A stretch of DNA of 7,320 bases from Xanthobacteraceae bacterium (GTDB lineage Bacteria; Pseudomonadota; Alphaproteobacteria; Rhizobiales; Xanthobacteraceae): NCBI GenBank assembly GCA_030037185.1, contig JASHRR010000364.1, forward strand, positions 1-7,320, given 5' to 3'. The position numbers and the translations under genes were made by a program. The notes under the pieces are model-generated. The model did not search any database. It saw nothing but the letters and a program-made list of their open reading frames with translations, and was not told where the DNA came from. Positions 5,645-7,320 of this stretch are shown piece after piece. Position 1 is the stretch's first letter. Each line of letters starts with the position of its first letter.

Positions 5645-7189
5645 TCAATCCATGGCATGAGCTTCGCGCTTAGCGAGCTGCTGCACCATTCGTGACGGGC
5701 CGACGAACACCACCAGCGGCATCGCGATGACCGACAGAACCAGCAGCATCTTGTAGTCGTTGGCGTAGGCGATGATCGAGGCTTGCTGGGTCACCACCAG
5801 GTCGAGCAGGGCCCTGCCGGCATCAGTCGCCATGTTGAGCGTGGGGGCGATGTCCGGCATTCTCAAAGCATCGTTGAACGGCGTGACGCTTTCGACGATG
5901 CGGGCGTGCATCACCGTCGTGGTGTTGGTCAGCTCCGCGATCATCACCGAAATCCCGATCGAGGAGAAGATGTTGCGGATCAGCGTGAGCATCGCGGTGC
6001 CCTCGGTACGAAGCTCGTTGCGGAGAGTGAGGAACGCGATAGTGCTGAGCGGCACGAATAGCATGCCGATGCCGAACCCTTGGACCACGCTTGTCACCGC
6101 GATCGTTGTGCCGGAAGTCTGCTCGGTGAACAGCTCCATCTGATAGAGGGTGCCGGCCATCAGGATGAGGCCGATCAGCAGTAGCCAGCGCGCTTCGATG
6201 AAGCGCAGCAGACGGCTGATCACCATCATGCTCAACAGCGTGCCGATGCCGCGGGTGCCGAGCAGCCAACCCGCGGTCGTCACCGGGTAGCCAATGTTGT
6301 TCTGCATGAAAGGCGAGACCAGCGCCATGGTGCCGAACAGCGCCACGCCGATGAAGGCCATGAACACAAAGCCGGTCACGAAATTGCGGTCGCGGAAGAC
6401 TTCAAAGCGCACGAAGGGATTATCGGTCGTCAGGGAGTGGGCGAAGAAGAAATAGAAGCCGACGATCGATATCACGAATTCGGATACGATCTCGGCCGAG
6501 GAGAACCAGCCAACCTGCTCGCCGCGATCGAGCATGATTTGCAAGGCCCCGATTCCCGTCGCCAGCGCCAGGAACCCGAACCAATCGAAGCGCCGGCTAT
6601 TCTCTGTCGGAGAAGCGTCCATGAAAATCACGAGGCCGATGACGGTAACGATGCCGATCGGCAAATTGATGAGAAAGACCCAGTGCCAGCTGTATTGGTC
6701 GGTCAGCCATCCGCCGAGTGTCGGACCCATGATGGGGCCGAGCATCACGCCGATGCCCCAGATCGCCATGGCAGAGCCACGCTCGGCGAGTGTGTAGGCG
6801 TCGAGCAGCACGGCCTGCGACAGCGGCACCAGTGCGGCGCCGAACGAGCCTTGCAGCGCACGGTAAAGGACCATCTGTTCGATGTTCTGCGCCGAAGCGC
6901 ACAGTACCGACGCGACCGTAAAGCCGGCGACGCAGACGATGAAGAGCCTCTTGCGACCGAACCGCTCGGCGACCCAGCCGATTGGCGAAGTCATGATGGC
7001 GGCGGCGACGATATAGGAAGTGAGCACCCAGTTGATCTGGTCAAGAGAAGCCGACAGGCTGCCCTGCATATAAGGCAGCGCCACATTGGCGATGGTCGAG
7101 TCGAGTGCCTGCATGATGGTTGCCGTCATGGCGCAGACGGTAAGCATCGAGCGGTGCATGCCTGGAGAAAGAGGCGCGGCGGCGGTCAC
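5645..7189 (-). CDS. emrB: DHA2-family (EmrB/QacA-type) MFS multidrug efflux permease
   Basis: This 514-residue inner-membrane protein has the length and pattern of the 14-helix DHA2 drug:H+ antiporters (E. coli EmrB is 512). Conserved marks are ALDSTIANVALPYMQGSL (28-45, motif D1), GWVAERFGRKRLF (71-83, motif A) and IWGIGVMLGPIMGPTLGGWL (143-162, the antiporter motif C region). The long polar loop around 420-468 before the last helix is also seen in EmrB-like proteins. It would export hydrophobic compounds together with an EmrA-type adaptor and an outer-membrane channel. The start is uncertain because no ATG lies near the expected N-terminus. GTG at 7189 has GAG 7 bases upstream and gives MTAAAPLSPGMHRSM; TTG at 7201 would add four residues and has no good site; ATG at 7159 would remove ten. 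The EmrA-like stop is 14 bases upstream, so the two form an operon. The exact drug or metabolite is unknown. Confidence 0.93.
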   Translation of the reverse strand: MTAAAPLSPGMHRSMLTVCAMTATIMQALDSTIANVALPYMQGSLSASLDQINWVLTSYIVAAAIMTSPIGWVAERFGRKRLFIVCVAGFTVASVLCASAQNIEQMVLYRALQGSFGAALVPLSQAVLLDAYTLAERGSAMAIWGIGVMLGPIMGPTLGGWLTDQYSWHWVFLINLPIGIVTVIGLVIFMDASPTENSRRFDWFGFLALATGIGALQIMLDRGEQVGWFSSAEIVSEFVISIVGFYFFFAHSLTTDNPFVRFEVFRDRNFVTGFVFMAFIGVALFGTMALVSPFMQNNIGYPVTTAGWLLGTRGIGTLLSMMVISRLLRFIEARWLLLIGLILMAGTLYQMELFTEQTSGTTIAVTSVVQGFGIGMLFVPLSTIAFLTLRNELRTEGTAMLTLIRNIFSSIGISVMIAELTNTTTVMHARIVESVTPFNDALRMPDIAPTLNMATDAGRALLDLVVTQQASIIAYANDYKMLLVLSVIAMPLVVFVGPSRMVQQLAKREAHAMD

Positions 7190-7203
7190 GGCGTTTCTCA
7201 AGC

Positions 7204-7320
7204 CTATCGTGTCGCCATCTTCTCCTCCGCAAGCGAGTCTGACGGTGCGAACACAGAGGCGATCAACTTGCGGAACGATCGGCTTCGACCGGTATCGATC
7301 TTCACCGACACGCTCATTCC
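7204..7320 (-). CDS. emrA: C-terminal end of an EmrA/HlyD-type membrane fusion protein (partial, cut by window edge)
   Basis: Reading the minus strand from the window edge gives 38 residues beginning GMSVSVKIDTGRSRSF and ending EEKMATR, then TAG (7204-7206). The G-M-S-V-x-V-x-I-D-T pattern is typical of the last strand of EmrA/HlyD periplasmic adaptors, just before a short variable tail. The N-terminal helix, coiled hairpin and lipoyl domains lie outside the window. Its position immediately upstream of the DHA2 permease, in the same direction, supports an emrAB operon. The call rests on a short segment plus context. Confidence 0.75.
   Translation of the reverse strand, partial: GMSVSVKIDTGRSRSFRKLIASVFAPSDSLAEEKMATR

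Overview
The window looks like part of a chromosome from an alphaproteobacterium, most likely of the Bradyrhizobium/Rhodopseudomonas group. This is inferred from the high GC content, a Tat-type signal on a Bug/TctC binding protein, and a degenerate GATGGGTTGAGCG-type palindrome of a kind I associate with Bradyrhizobium intergenic regions. No rRNA, tRNA, CRISPR array, transposase or integrase is visible.

Layout. (1) Positions 88-3201, minus strand: a probable three-gene operon in the order tctC-like periplasmic binding protein, leuC-like large subunit, leuD-like small subunit. The two subunits form a [4Fe-4S] hydro-lyase/isomerase of the 3-isopropylmalate dehydratase family. They keep the cluster and catalytic residues but depart from housekeeping LeuCD in conserved substrate-proximal motifs. 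Together with the binding protein this suggests a catabolic paralogue for an imported branched di- or tricarboxylate rather than leucine biosynthesis. (2) Positions 3202-3817: about 600 bases with no convincing gene, holding a divergent promoter region, a REP-like palindrome and small repeats. (3) Positions 3818-5254, plus strand: a radical SAM enzyme with two CX3CX2C motifs and an extra N-terminal Cys set, the architecture of the MJ0619/Tes group (archaeal tetraether lipid synthase and related enzymes). Its stop overlaps the start of a tiny hydrophobic ORF (5251-5346). That ORF appears to be the first half of a two-helix membrane protein whose second half lies one frame away. (4) Positions 5347-5644: a non-coding convergent stretch with a 10-bp inverted repeat. 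(5) Positions 5645-7320, minus strand: a DHA2-family (EmrB-like) multidrug efflux permease preceded by the C-terminal end of an EmrA/HlyD-type adaptor, which is cut by the window edge.

How the genes fit together. The first operon would capture an organic acid in the periplasm and rearrange or (de)hydrate it in the cytoplasm; no membrane TctAB subunits are in view. The radical SAM gene and its coupled small membrane protein form a separate unit, with a plausible role in modifying a lipid or another hydrophobic or pterin substrate. The emrAB pair is an ordinary tripartite-type efflux operon. The most unusual part is the radical SAM and small membrane protein pair.
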